64,000 nt of DNA from Agapanthus africanus (lineage: Eukaryota > Streptophyta > Magnoliopsida > Asparagales > Amaryllidaceae): contig JASDDO010000026.1 in assembly GCA_030015575.1 (NCBI GenBank), forward strand, positions 451,709,096-451,773,095, read 5' to 3'. The notes under the pieces were generated by a model, which saw only the letters and a list, made by a program, of their open reading frames with translations, ran no database searches and was not told the DNA's origin. Of this stretch, positions 27,440 through 39,200 are shown piece by piece. A program made the translations under genes and the position numbers. Numbering within the stretch: position 1 is the stretch's first letter; every line of letters starts with the position of its first letter.

Positions 27440-30400
27440 TGTCACGACCCAAAAAGTACGGAACATGACCGGCACTGAAATTACGAAACGTCTCGAGGCA
27501 TACGTAATCTAAGTAAGCCAAAACCCAGAAATCAAAACCAAGTAAAGTAGTGGAGTGGAGGAAAAACCAATTTAAATCAAGTAGTTAGCAACATAAGCCG
27601 AAATATGTATTTTTAAAATCACAAGTCTTTTCTGAAAATTTCGGCAGAGTTTCCTTTGTAAATACTGGCCCCGAACTGGGTACAACATGATAAATTATAC
27701 ATGAATGACAAAGGCATCCCCAAGCGGGAGCTAGCTCTTCGTCAATCGACGGTCACAACCACGCAAGCAATATAATATACAATGCCGAAGGATGAGTATC
27801 AAAACTCAAGGAAACTCAACAACAAGAAAACCCATAATAATACGCGCGCGACTCTAAGGTCGAAAGAATATACAACACTGGTCTCTAAGTCTGAAATAAA
27901 TATACATGTCTGGTTGATGGGGTTTCTAAATAAAACTGAATAAAATAAGTACAATGGTGGTCATGATGCAAGTGACCCCACCTACCAAAGAAAATCACCC
28001 GGAATGGAAGCAGTGTGCCAGCAAAGCCGTAACGAAACCTGTACGGCAAAACATGCAAGAAATTGTGGCACAACGGGGGTGAGTTGCCAACTCGTGAGTA
28101 GAAAACATCACCGAGCAGAAATCGTATGTATGACGCAATCCTAGGTCATACGATCAATATATATATAACCTCAAAATGATAAGTCTGAAGCATAAAAAGG
28201 TGGCAAGGGTAAACATCTATACATAAGTGTAATCCCAGTGCTCGTGTTAGTGCCTCAGCTAGCAATATATCTTATGTATGAGGTATGAATGTAAGGTAAT
28301 GAAATGAGTGAGACAAATATTTTCTATTTTTAATGAGATATCTGAATATATATAAATCGAGTAACATCAATGAAATCAACTGAGAAATCCGTGTCAAGCA
28401 TCGACACAAAACATAAATCCCAATATCTCAATATCTTAGGCTCCGGCTGCCCGGACTGACCTGTATCATCAAATCTCAATATCTCGGTGTCTCAAATCTC
28501 AAATCTCAATATCTCAAATCTCAAATCTCAAATATCAATATCTCAGGCATCCGTATTATCTGCGGGATCTGCCCGCGGGCTCCAGCAGAACGGATCAGCC
28601 TATAACCATCTCATGATTCCGGTCGGTATCCTCCGGATAACCGACGAGTCTAAATAATATCACCGGTAGGTAGTGCTCCCCTGCCAGGCTCATCGAATAC
28701 AACTCGAGCTTCTTGCCCCGGGGTACCATACCGGGCCTACCATGTACCCGAGACGGTTCATCCAACTCCTCGAATCGGGTCTCGAAATCCAACAGCAATC
28801 ATGAAAACTCATGGTAGACGACTTATACATCACGTGAAAACCGCACTTTTCATTTTAAAAAGAGAGAGAGAGAGAGAAGTTTATATATATTCTTGCGGTT
28901 TTCTTCCAAATCCAGGAAATCTCATGAAATTCCGAAATCCAATCATCAATAGCGAGTAAACAGTGAATATCGGCATAAAACTCCATAATACTGCATAACC
29001 GTGAATAATAATATGCATGAAGTAGCAAGTAATAACTGCAATGTTTAAATTGTCATATAAGGCAAGTATGCTAATATCATGTCGAAACTATCAGCTAACA
29101 AGCTATGTCGATGAAATAATAATCTCTAAAGTGTACGTGACATGGCAATTACCGATGATGATGTGTGTGAGCCGGCAAGTAAGTGTATGTGGAACATACG
29201 CATCATCAGTAATGGTGCTGGTGTCCTGACCCCATAATTTCAATATTAACATATGAAAACACTATATAAGCATGCAATGCGATGCGATCAGCAAGAATAT
29301 ACGGGAGCTGAATATCAAATACAAAGATAACGAATCTACATATGTCAAAGTATGAGTCGTACAGTTTTGCCATTTGAAATAATGCGAATCGTGTGTTTAG
29401 AAAGTTTTTAAGAAAATATATGTCCTTTGAAATATCCGTAGAAACCCTTGGCATGTCCTTAAAAATACTCACGATTTTTTAGTTTTTTAAATAGGTATGA
29501 CTCGAATCTAATCTATCATTTACAATTAAATTACCGGGCTAAACTAAAAGGCTGATCGAAAGGTAAAGAAACCGCCTAACATCTGAGTCGATACATATAT
29601 AGATATAATAGTCGGTGATCCCGCCTTAATAGTATCCCATACGATATCCTAATACAATATGACATTCTCGAGTCAAGAGTAAGGATCTATCATCAATATA
29701 GCTCGTACGGTAAATCCGCCGTACGGCATCCCAAATCTGGGTACGGGTCAAATGTCACATCTATCACATTATTCATCTGGTATCCTCTTTATCAAATATC
29801 ATGATCCGGGGTACTGATCTACGTCTAGTACAATACTGATACCATATATGTATATGCATGCTTGTGTATGAAAACACCATGCTAAAAGGACCCGCTAAAC
29901 CATCATGTCGTATCTCAAATACGAACCATGTCACATCACCGAGCTCACGGCCTCAAGCCCAATTTCATCGACTCATCTCCAATCCCAAGTACCATATTCA
30001 TAATCCGTGTATATGTATACATACATACATACATACATACATACATACAAACATATATATATATACATAGTCCCCATATACTCACAGGTAAAAGAATGAA
30101 TGTATGCAAGTGTGTGTGCGTGTGTGGATGCAACAACTACTCTAGGGTTTCGCAAGTAACACTACTAATCCATGAACACATAACCATGTCCTCAATATCC
30201 ATGTCTCACAAAAAAGATATCATATATATAAATAATATATATAGCATACTGTACATCGAACAGCGGGGGTGCTATACGCCATCCACCCGACTTTCCCCAT
30301 AGATATATATCTACTCACCTTTCTTCTTGTGTGCCGATGTCGATGTCGCCATCATCTCTTTCATCGTATCGAATCATCGTGGGGGTACCTACATGTCATA

Positions 30401-31814
30401 CGTATCATATCGCATTAAAACCAAATCGAAGACGAGACGGCACACGAAAACCAAAACGACACGCTTAAAAGCCTACAGGTTAGAACCTATGGTTTGCATC
30501 TCGCAACTCAACCAAATAACACTCGGGATAGACGTACAAACGTCAAGTGACCGAGTACAAACACACATATCAAAACTTAGATTTGAAAACAACACAAAAC
30601 ATAAGGCAGCAACCTTGAAAATATGTTCCAGATTTTGCTTACGGTGAAAACAATGTTCCAAAACAACATTAGGGTGATATATAGGGTGTATGTGACCTAC
30701 TGAAGCAACCTGGGCCCTAACCCCTACCCCATGGTCGGCCACACCCATGAAATTTCTAGCCTCCTCGGTTTTGGTGTCATGGATTTGTCTCGTATTGGTA
30801 GGGTGGTCTCCTGGTAGTCAATCTAAGTTCCTGAAGTTGTTTGTTTATCTCGTATTGGTCCCGGTTCACTCCAGATTTCCCTGCACGCCCTAACCACTCA
30901 CAAAACCGACATGGATAGTTTCTGTTTTCAATTCCAGGTTCTATTTTCGGTTTGGTCTCGGTTTGCATCATATCAGGGGTTCTATGGTCACTACTAGGAC
31001 TCAATTGAACCACGACAACTCAAAATTTCCTCAAAACCCTCACTTTGAAATTTCAATGTCCACTAAACCGATATAAAACACCTCTAAACTTGCAAAAGTG
31101 ATAAAGTAGAGGAAAAACAACCTTAATGATGGAAGAATTACCTCATTTGGCACTCATGAATCCCCTACAGCACCAAAATATGATTTTTCTTTGTCCGAAG
31201 TATAACTTGAGAGCTTGTGCACAAATTTTCTGAAGTGGGGATGAGGTTTTTGTGAGTTTTTAATGATGAAGTGGGGGTTTGAAGTGGAGGGAAAAGGGGG
31301 TGCTGCCATGGTTGAGGGAGGAGAGGAAATGAAGGAAGAAATGGGAGCCATGACTAATGGTTGACCCCTCACCCCCTCTCTCTCTCATGCCCATACCTCA
31401 CACTATTCTATTCTTTAATCCATTTCTTTTTGTTTTCTTTTCTTTTCCTTCTCTTTTCTCTTCTCACTTAAAATCCAAAACCAAGAATGAAAAATGAAGA
31501 AAAATCCATGTAGGAAAATATAACACAAGTGTAAAATGATATGGTGCATGTTTTGCACAAAACACGCTTAAAGCCCGATTAACGATTTTTAATCGCGATT
31601 AGCACTAAAATAGTGTCAAATAAATCATAAACTTTCATAATTTGCATGAATCACATAAAGCACACTCTTTTCAGTAATTTCCATAATTTTCTAAATTTTC
31701 CCCTATTTATTGGTATTTAATTATACTGAAATATTAAAATATTCATTAAAATTAATATTAAATTATAAAAATTCCCAAAAATAATATTTTATTTTTCTGA
31801 AATGTTATAACGAT
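27435..31814 (-). mobile_element. Solo Gypsy (Tekay/Del-like) LTR nested in G1
   Basis: The LTR spans 27440-31809 (4370 bp), minus orientation, from TGTCACGACCC to ATGTTATA. Flanks are AGGAT (27435-27439) and ACGAT (31810-31814), one change apart. The uninterrupted site is visible in the G1 5' LTR near 40215. It is a different subfamily from the G1 LTRs: the terminal 100 bp differ, while the CTGAAAATTTCGGCAGAG block and later parts are shared. Microsatellites are (GA)n near 28861-28876 and (TACA)n near 30017-30049. No gene is seen. Confidence 0.88.
29148..29213 (-). other. 66-nt two-stem hairpin element (solo LTR copy)
   Basis: Arms at 29148-29160 and 29201-29213. The T:A pair of the G1 copies is C:G here, and the neighbouring pair is a mismatch. 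The inner GTATGT/ACATAC stem is intact. Confidence 0.6.
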
Positions 31815-32349
31815 GAAGAGGGGGAGGGCGTGAGGTCAGCAGCATCAGTAACAAGAGTGATGGAGAGGAGAGGAGATGATGAAGAAATGAAGTAATGGGA
31901 GCTTGGTCCAAGGTTTGACCCCTTACCCTCTCACTCTCTCTCATGCCTATCCCTCCATTCTTTATTCATATCCCTTTTTCTTTCCTTTTCTTTTCCTTTT
32001 CATTTCTTCTCTTTAATTTATAACCATGCATGATAAAAAAAAGAAAGCATGAAAAAAATGTAACAAGTGCTAAAAAATGACATGTGCATGTTTTGCACAA
32101 AACAAGCTTAATGCGCGATTAGCGATATTTAATCGCGATTAGCACTAAATAGCGTATAATTAATCATAAAAACTTATAATTTGCATAATTCACGTAAAAC
32201 ACTCTCTTTTTAGTAATTTCCATAATTTTCCAAAAAAAATTCCCTAATTTATCGGTATTTAATTATACCGCCTTATTAAAATATTCAATATTTTATTATT
32301 TAATTATAAAAATTCCTAAAAATAATATTTTATTTTTTGAATTGTTACA
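31815..32349 (-). repeat. Right piece of the G1 3' LTR
   Basis: It aligns with 40226-40738 of the G1 5' LTR and ends TTGTTACA at the element-internal border. It is AT-rich with no gene. Confidence 0.88.
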
Positions 32350-32361
32350 ATCTTCCCCCCT
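32350..32361 (-). promoter_or_regulatory. G1 polypurine tract
   Basis: On the minus strand AAGGGGGGAAGAT directly precedes the 3' LTR start TGTAACA. This is the expected plus-strand primer site of an LTR retrotransposon and fixes the orientation of G1. Confidence 0.85.
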
Positions 32362-32984
32362 TAAAGAAATTCGGTCCCCGAATTTAAATTTAATCCCCTC
32401 AAATATTAAAACATTTCAGTAAAAGTCCAAGTCATTGGGGCTCCGAAATCATCAATACATAAAATGTATCATAGCACAATGCATGCGCATGAACAATGAG
32501 CAGATAACTCAAAATTAAAACTCCGTCAAGCATCTCGCAATCATCAGAGTCATGGTGAAGACGCAAATGTCAAATCCAAAACGAAACCAATATGATATAC
32601 ATCAAAACTATATATGTAAATATCTTAAAGAAATGCATGCCAAACCTTTCATGTTGTTGTGCGATGTGCGTATCGTGGCACAGTGGCGGACGACTATTGT
32701 AAGAAATAACTATAAATATACTCATCTTTTGTTTAATATGTACGTTTCGCCGTTTTGAAAACAATTTAGAAGGGTTTCCTTGTTTTTAAACGTTTTGTGT
32801 CATATCAGACACGTAGGTAAATACTGAAACTATAGCTCCCTTTTCGGAAATCCCTTCGATAACTATTAATGCATGCAAAATATATCCAGGTACTGTCCTC
32901 TGACTAGTCCTGCTCAGTACGAAAACAAATAGCAAATATCATAAAAACGTACTGCTCTGTAAGAAATAAATCCCAAAATGTGCA

Positions 32985-34330
32985 TATGAATGCTACGTGC
33001 GTCTGGTACGCACGGAAATCAAAATCCATATATGTGCCATACATGTGCACAGAAACAACAACTGAGTGCAACGGGTATGCATGAAACATCTGTCAAAGGC
33101 AACAGGTGTGCCTGACAGTAAAATCAGGTGCATCTGATATGCACCAGGAATCCCGATTTAGTGCATCTAGTGTGCACTAAAATCGCATCTCATAACATGC
33201 GCCCAACATGCGCGAAAATCCAAATCAGGTAAATCCATCATGAACGAAAAGAATCTAAATCTTGTGCTTCCAACATGAATGAAATCACGAAATCCAATAT
33301 CAAGCACCGAACATGCGCAAAATCCAATCTAAGTGCGCAAATATGCGCAAGAATCCAAATCAAATGCACAGAGTGCAAGAAATCAACATCAATATCACAA
33401 TCGAAATCGACGGTATACAATACAGCTCAATCCAAATCAGGTATACCGCGGTATATAATCTCACAACCATGTGCATCAGCGTGCACAAATCAAATCAAAA
33501 CACTAAAAGTGCATGAAAACTATGCCGAAAGCATAAGTCAAATCACATGCCTAACATAGGCATGAAATCAAAATCAACGTATCGAATGCCATCAAACCAA
33601 AGTCAGGTGCAACCGTGGTGCACAAAATGTAAACCCAGTGCAACAAACGCACGAAATATAAATCCGGTGCAACAAATGCACGAAATATAAATCTGGTGCG
33701 ACAAACGCACAAAATATAAATCTGGTGCGACAGACGCACGAAACGAAAATCTAGTGCAACAACTGCACGGAACACAAATACGGTGCATCATGTTCAAGAA
33801 ATACAAATACAGTGCATCCTGTGCACAAAATACAAATCCAGTGCATCTAGTGCACAAAATACCAATATAGTGCATCCTGTGCACAAAATACCAATCCAGT
33901 GCATCTAGTGCACAAAATAACAATACAGTGCATCCTGTGCACAAAATACTAATCCAGTGCAACTAGTGCACAAAATACCAAACAATAACTCAAATGCATA
34001 AATAGCAACCCCGAGTGTACCAAGGTGTAAAAATCATAAACGTATGCAACTGCGTGCACAAAACACATATCAATGCACTATAAGCACATATAAACTATAC
34101 CGAGTACAAAAACTAAATCGTGTGCATACCATATGCACAAAATCAACCCAACTTTATAAAATCCATGAAGTCATAAACATGTGCGACCAAGGCACAAAAT
34201 GATATCAAATGCAATAACTGTGCACAAATCATAATTCAACACAACGGGGTATAAAGCGTATCTCAAGCGTAATAACTATGTACAAAATATGAATACACGG
34301 TAGGTGCAACCATGGTGCACGAAAACAAAT
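32985..34330 (-). repeat. 29-bp hairpin minisatellite in the G1 interior
   Basis: The best units lie at about 33608-33975, with starts at 33783, 33812, 33841, 33870 and 33899, a period of exactly 29 bp. Each unit carries a dyad GTGCR-N5-YGCAC followed by AAAATAYMAATMCA-like sequence. Units further out are degenerate. Some units read GTGCG/CGCAC and others GTGCA/TGCAC, so the stem is kept. Peptide frames through it are an artefact of the repeat. It lies about 0.6-2 kb from the 3' LTR, as with the 3'-UTR tandem repeats known from Tat/Ogre elements. Confidence 0.85.
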
Positions 34331-35094
34331 ATCATGAAACTCAGTCATCAAGACTAAATCATGCGAATAGATCGCCCAAAATACCGAAATCCAAGGTGAC
34401 AGATACGTGATAATCGAATCACCAAATCAACAAATCACAAATCAAAAATACCGTCGTCGATATTTCCTCCTTCAAAGGTAGAGAAGGTGTCGGTGTATCC
34501 AATGCTAGCAGAGAAAGATATCTACTTGCTTCCTGTTCATGGCCTGTCGTCTGGCGCCCTGAGGCTCCCGTCTCTCACTACAGATTGCTAAGTGCATATC
34601 TCCTCGGCTCAACGATTCAATATGGAATGACGACGGAAACAGTCCTGCTCTGGCACATCCTCTAAAGATCTCTGGCCAACTATCTCGTCGACGATGCCGA
34701 ACTCTGGCTTGCTGGGTGTGCATAATATGACCGCTCCTGGGTCCAAGTCTGCTCGTATAGTATTCCAGAAAGGTCCTGTCGAGGTCTCTCTCAAATCTCG
34801 CTTCTGCCGAACTGCTCGGAAGTCATCGTCCTTTACTAAAGATATTTCTTGTTCCGGAACGGCTGCATACTCATCGTGACTCCTTCTAGAAGATATATCC
34901 ATAATCTACGCCTCTGCATGCGTATCACATCTCTGATGTCGGCGGAGTGGAACGCCATCTTATCAAGATCTTGTACGAACCTCTTACTCCACTTTTTCTT
35001 TACTGTCGACTGCTTTGGACTCGTCTCATCGTGGCTGCATGGACTGTGCTCCAACGGCTATACTCGTATCTGGAGTCTCCCAAGCAATGCATCC

Positions 35095-35395
35095 CATCAC
35101 ATGATATCCGAAGGATGTCGAACCTTTCGATCGATTTGTCAAGGCTTCATAATTCCCCCAAGAGCTAAACATCTTGGGTATAGTTTAATAGTACTCTAGT
35201 ACATGCCACGGCACCTGTGGACCAACTGTAGAAGGGCAAACCCAAGCCTCACAAATGGCACCGCTAGACTGCCGCAAACCCTAAGGTTAAAAGACGTTCC
35301 ATGGTCATTACGTCGAGTTAGGGTTTCATTCTTTTAGAGGGTCCATAGCATTACTTGCATTTGTCTCTGAATACTTTAAACTTGGAAAATGGGCT
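35095..35395 (-). other. Copia-leader-like segment inside G1
   Basis: It resembles the copia A leader at about 54570-54860 in the same orientation, and the copia B leader (about 46920-47150) in reverse complement. Shared blocks in order include ACATGCCAC, GTAGAAGGG, a GCCTCAC-type block, AAACCCTA, CGAGTTAGGGTTTC and TTTTAGAGGGTCCATAG. Both ends of the match fade gradually. How a Gypsy-type LARD acquired it is unknown. Confidence 0.7.
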
Positions 35396-36224
35396 CCTGA
35401 CATTCGATCGTCTCCATCGACTCTCAACGTACCAACGTGAAGTCGTCTCTAGCTGGAATCAATCTATTTGATGACCTCGCGTCGGGGTAAGCGAACGAAC
35501 CACATGTCCTAGTCTTTCATTCTCGGGTGACTAACGACCTTCTATCATATCTCGAAATATAACTCGTGCGGCGTTAGCTTCAACATCTGGGGTGATATCT
35601 CTTTATTCACAGCAGCAACTGGCTCATTCGTCCGTACGCTAAACAGTGCCTCAATCATCAAGAATCATAGTGTAATGACGGTCGTCACATTCTGGCCGGC
35701 CTCTAACAGTGGCCCAATCCTCTGGTGCTGATCTGCACGTCCGAGTAATCTCGTAAAAGCGATCCATCAAACGCTCATGGCGCGAAAACACAATAAGACG
35801 ACGCCTCTAAATGCAATCGTACGTCCCTGGAATCATGCCCTGGTCAGTCCTCGTTCGTGACGAGCTTGTGCTGACCGCAACTCTAGCCTTAGTTCTTTCT
35901 GCCCGTGCAATCGTGGCAGCAAAATCATAACCAAAATCGATGAGGATAGATCATAGGAATGAATATAATACTGTGCAAGAAAATGTACAACCTAAGGCTC
36001 CTTAAGAGGAGTAGCGTATCGTAAGTATGCCGCGTAACATACACAGAGTGCGTCACTCTACTGAAGTCACCTACTCCATCAACCAAGTTCATCTTATGCG
36101 ACGAAAGTTCGGGTGTAATACCCCCTCGACTAAGTCTAAGTTCCGTAAGGTCAAGCCTAAGTTTCAAATATATACAAACGCTCTAGGCTCCGCATAGTCA
36201 AACATAGACTCGAACCAAGGTTAA

Positions 36225-36242
36225 CCTAGTGCTCTGATACCA
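36225..36242 (-). promoter_or_regulatory. G1 primer-binding site
   Basis: The minus strand reads TGGTATCAGAGCACTAGG a few bases after the 5' LTR end (GGGTTGTGACA). The first 12 bases are complementary to initiator-Met tRNA. Confidence 0.9.
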
Positions 36243-36246
36243 ACTT

Positions 36247-39200
36247 TGTCACAACCCAAAATAGCACGTGACTGGCCCTTGAATCATATGAAGTCTATAG
36301 GACCTCATCTAATTCAAGTTAGCCAAAAGCTCAGAAATCTAAAACCATTTTAAGGAAGAAGTAAATAAAACTAGTTTAAAATAAGTGTTTTTAAATAACA
36401 TAAGCCGAATATGCATTTTAAAAATCCTAAGTCTTTTCTGAAAATTTCGGCAGAGTTTCCTTTATAAATCCTGGACCCGAACGGGGTACAACATGAATAA
36501 TATATACATCAATGATAAAAGGCATCCCCAAGCGGGAGATAGCTCTTCGTCAATCGACGGTCACAACCACACAAGCAATATAATATACAACGCCGAAGGG
36601 CGAGGATTAAAACCCAAAAGGAAACTAAAAATCATCAAGTAAACCATAATACTACAACGCGCGACTCTAAGGTCGAAATAATACACAACTGGTTTCTAAG
36701 TATGAAATAAATATACAAGTTTGATTGATGGAATTACTAGATACAACTGATTAAAATAAATACAAGGGTGGTCACGATGCGAGTGAACCTACCTACCAAA
36801 GCAATCACCCAGAAAGAAAGCAGTGTGCCAGAAAGCCGCAATGAAATCTGTACGGCAAAACCTGCAAGAACTGTGGCACAACGGGGGTGAGTTACCAACT
36901 CGTGAGTACAAAACATCACAGAGCAGAAATCGTATGTATGACTCAATCCTAGGTCAAACGATCAGTAATAATATATCCTCAATATGAATAAGTCTGAAGC
37001 ATGATAAGGTGGTAAGGGTAAACATCTATACATAAGTGTAATACCAAGTGCTCGTGCCAGTGCCTCAGGTAGCAACATATCATAAATATGAGGTATGATC
37101 AATGTAATCAGTGTCAACTATATCATGAAGTCTATGAGTATGTGGATATCATCCAACTATATAATCAATATATGTATGCATGTGGATCTCGTCCACGTGT
37201 TAACCAATGACACAAAACATCATGCATGTAAATATCATAAAGCATATGCATGGAAGTATGAGGATATAATTCAACGTGTGTCCCTCGTGACACATCAAAA
37301 TCATGGAACCTGAGTGTCCAGCATCGACACTCGAAAACATCATGAAACCTGTGCCCAGCATCGGCACGTAAATCCTCATAAATATATAGGGCTTCATCAG
37401 TCCGGATCGGCCCACGGGCTCCGTCAGTCCGGATCGGCCCGTACATCTCTCGACTCCGGTCGGTATCCTCCGAGTCCAAATACTATCACCAGTAGGTAGT
37501 AGTCCCACAGCCAGGCTCACCGTCTGCAGCACAGCAATCCGTTCTCGCTCCGGGGTACCATACCGGGTCCACCATGTACCCGCAATCGGCCTCATCCAAC
37601 TCCTCGAATCGGGTTTTACATGTCATACGTCTCATAACCGAGAAAACACATGGTGGACGCACTGAAATATCATATCAAGAGAAACCGGGTTTTTAAAACA
37701 ATACATACTCTCTTTTGAAATAACCACGGTTCCTAAATCCAGAAATCTCATGAAAACAAATATCTCAATGCGTATAATCTAAAGCATGATGTATGCGACA
37801 TATAACAGAAAAGTAAGCATATCCGTATATCATGCAACATGGAACAGTAATATGCACATATCGATGGAAACCGCTCTTTTAAAGTGAATCCATTTTAAAA
37901 TATATCTTGCGGTTCCCAAATCTCAAAAATAAAGCCAGAATCATCAATGTATGTACAAATAGGTACGTATGCAAGTATGAGTGTACAATATTCATGTGTG
38001 CCAGTATGTCATACAAGGAGTCATATCCTGATGCAACAATCCTACTGTGTAGTGACATGATAATTATCGATGATGAAGTGTGTGAGCCGGGAAGCAGGTG
38101 TACGTGGAACATACGCATCATCGATAATGGTGCTGGTGTCCTGACAGCATGGGTTTAATATAACTATAAACACATTTACACATGCAATGCGATGCGAATA
38201 GCAAGAATATGCAGAAATCGAACAATAAGCGCTACAGTGAAGAATCTACATCAATATGTAAATATCATATAGTTTTGCTATTTGAAATAAGACGAATCGT
38301 GGTGTTTAGAAAAATAAGGGCTACGGTGTTTTTAAGAAAAGATGCGTCTTTTGAAAATATCCGTAGAACCCCTTAGCCTTCCTTTATAATACTTATGATT
38401 CGTTAGTTTTGAAATAGGTATGACCCGGTCTAGTCTAACATCTACTTAGTAAACTACAGATCTAACTAACAAGTTAATCGAAAGGGTATGGAAACCACCT
38501 AAATCTGAGTCGATATATACATATATAATAGTCGGTGATCTCGCCTCAATAGTACCGCGTACGATACAATATATCATATGACATCCTCGAGTCAAGAGTG
38601 CGGATCTATCATCATAATAATCTCATACGGTAAATCCGTCGTACGGCACCCTAAATCTGGGTACGTGTCGAATCTCACATTTATCTCATCAATTATCTGG
38701 TATCCTTATCATCATATCTCATGAACTGGGTACTGACCTAAGTCTAGTACAAACTGATACCATATATATAGATATATGTGTGTGTATGAAAACACACGCC
38801 TACCGCTATAACTCAAGTCGTATCTCATAATACGACCCACATCAAATCACCGATCTCATGGCACCATACCCAAACTCATCGACTCATCTCCAAATATCAT
38901 CCGTTATCCTCATCATCTAAGTATAAGTATACGTGTATATATACACATCATATACGTGTATATATACACATCGTCACATACCTATGTGTGTATATATATA
39001 CGTATCCCCGTATACGCACAAGTATAACAAGGTAAGCATGTGTGTGCAAACCTATTCTAGGGTTCGCAACAAAGAAGCTATACTAGTTCACTTCTAAAAA
39101 CCCTAATCTAACCATTGAACACCTAATCATATCTTGAATATCCATGTCACATATAAAAGACTTCATATATATAGTGTATATATATATCATACTATACATC

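Larger units (their letters stand above)
11464..32349 (-). repeat. G1 3' LTR, in three pieces
   Basis: The LTR pieces are 11464-14045, 26027-27439 and 31815-32349. They align in order with the intact 5' LTR at 36247-40738. The first gap is the Copia family II element and the second is a solo Gypsy LTR. Outer ends are TGTCACAACCC at 11464 and TTGTTACA at 32349. No host gene is seen in any piece. Confidence 0.88.
32350..36246 (-). other. G1 interior, without recognisable gag or pol
   Basis: 3.9 kb between the G1 LTRs. From the primer site leftwards: an unrecognised leader (36224-35400), a Copia-leader-like segment (35395-35095), an unrecognised stretch with only short frames (35090-34440), a minisatellite region (about 34330-32985), then AT-rich sequence to the polypurine tract. 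No capsid, zinc-knuckle, protease, RT or integrase motif was seen on either strand. Confidence 0.7.

Noticed and set aside
29945-30155. Frames with His-Thr or Tyr-Val-Cys repeats
   Set aside because: Produced by the (TACA)n and (TA)n microsatellites.
33551-33962. Minus-strand frames with repeated Cys/Phe/Leu-rich peptides
   Set aside because: They are translations of the 29-bp minisatellite. A tandem repeat free of stops gives long frames without coding meaning.
34440-35060. Possible host gene or captured exon in the G1 interior
   Set aside because: Frames are short on both strands, show no recognisable motif and no plausible splice structure. Left as unrecognised non-coding sequence.
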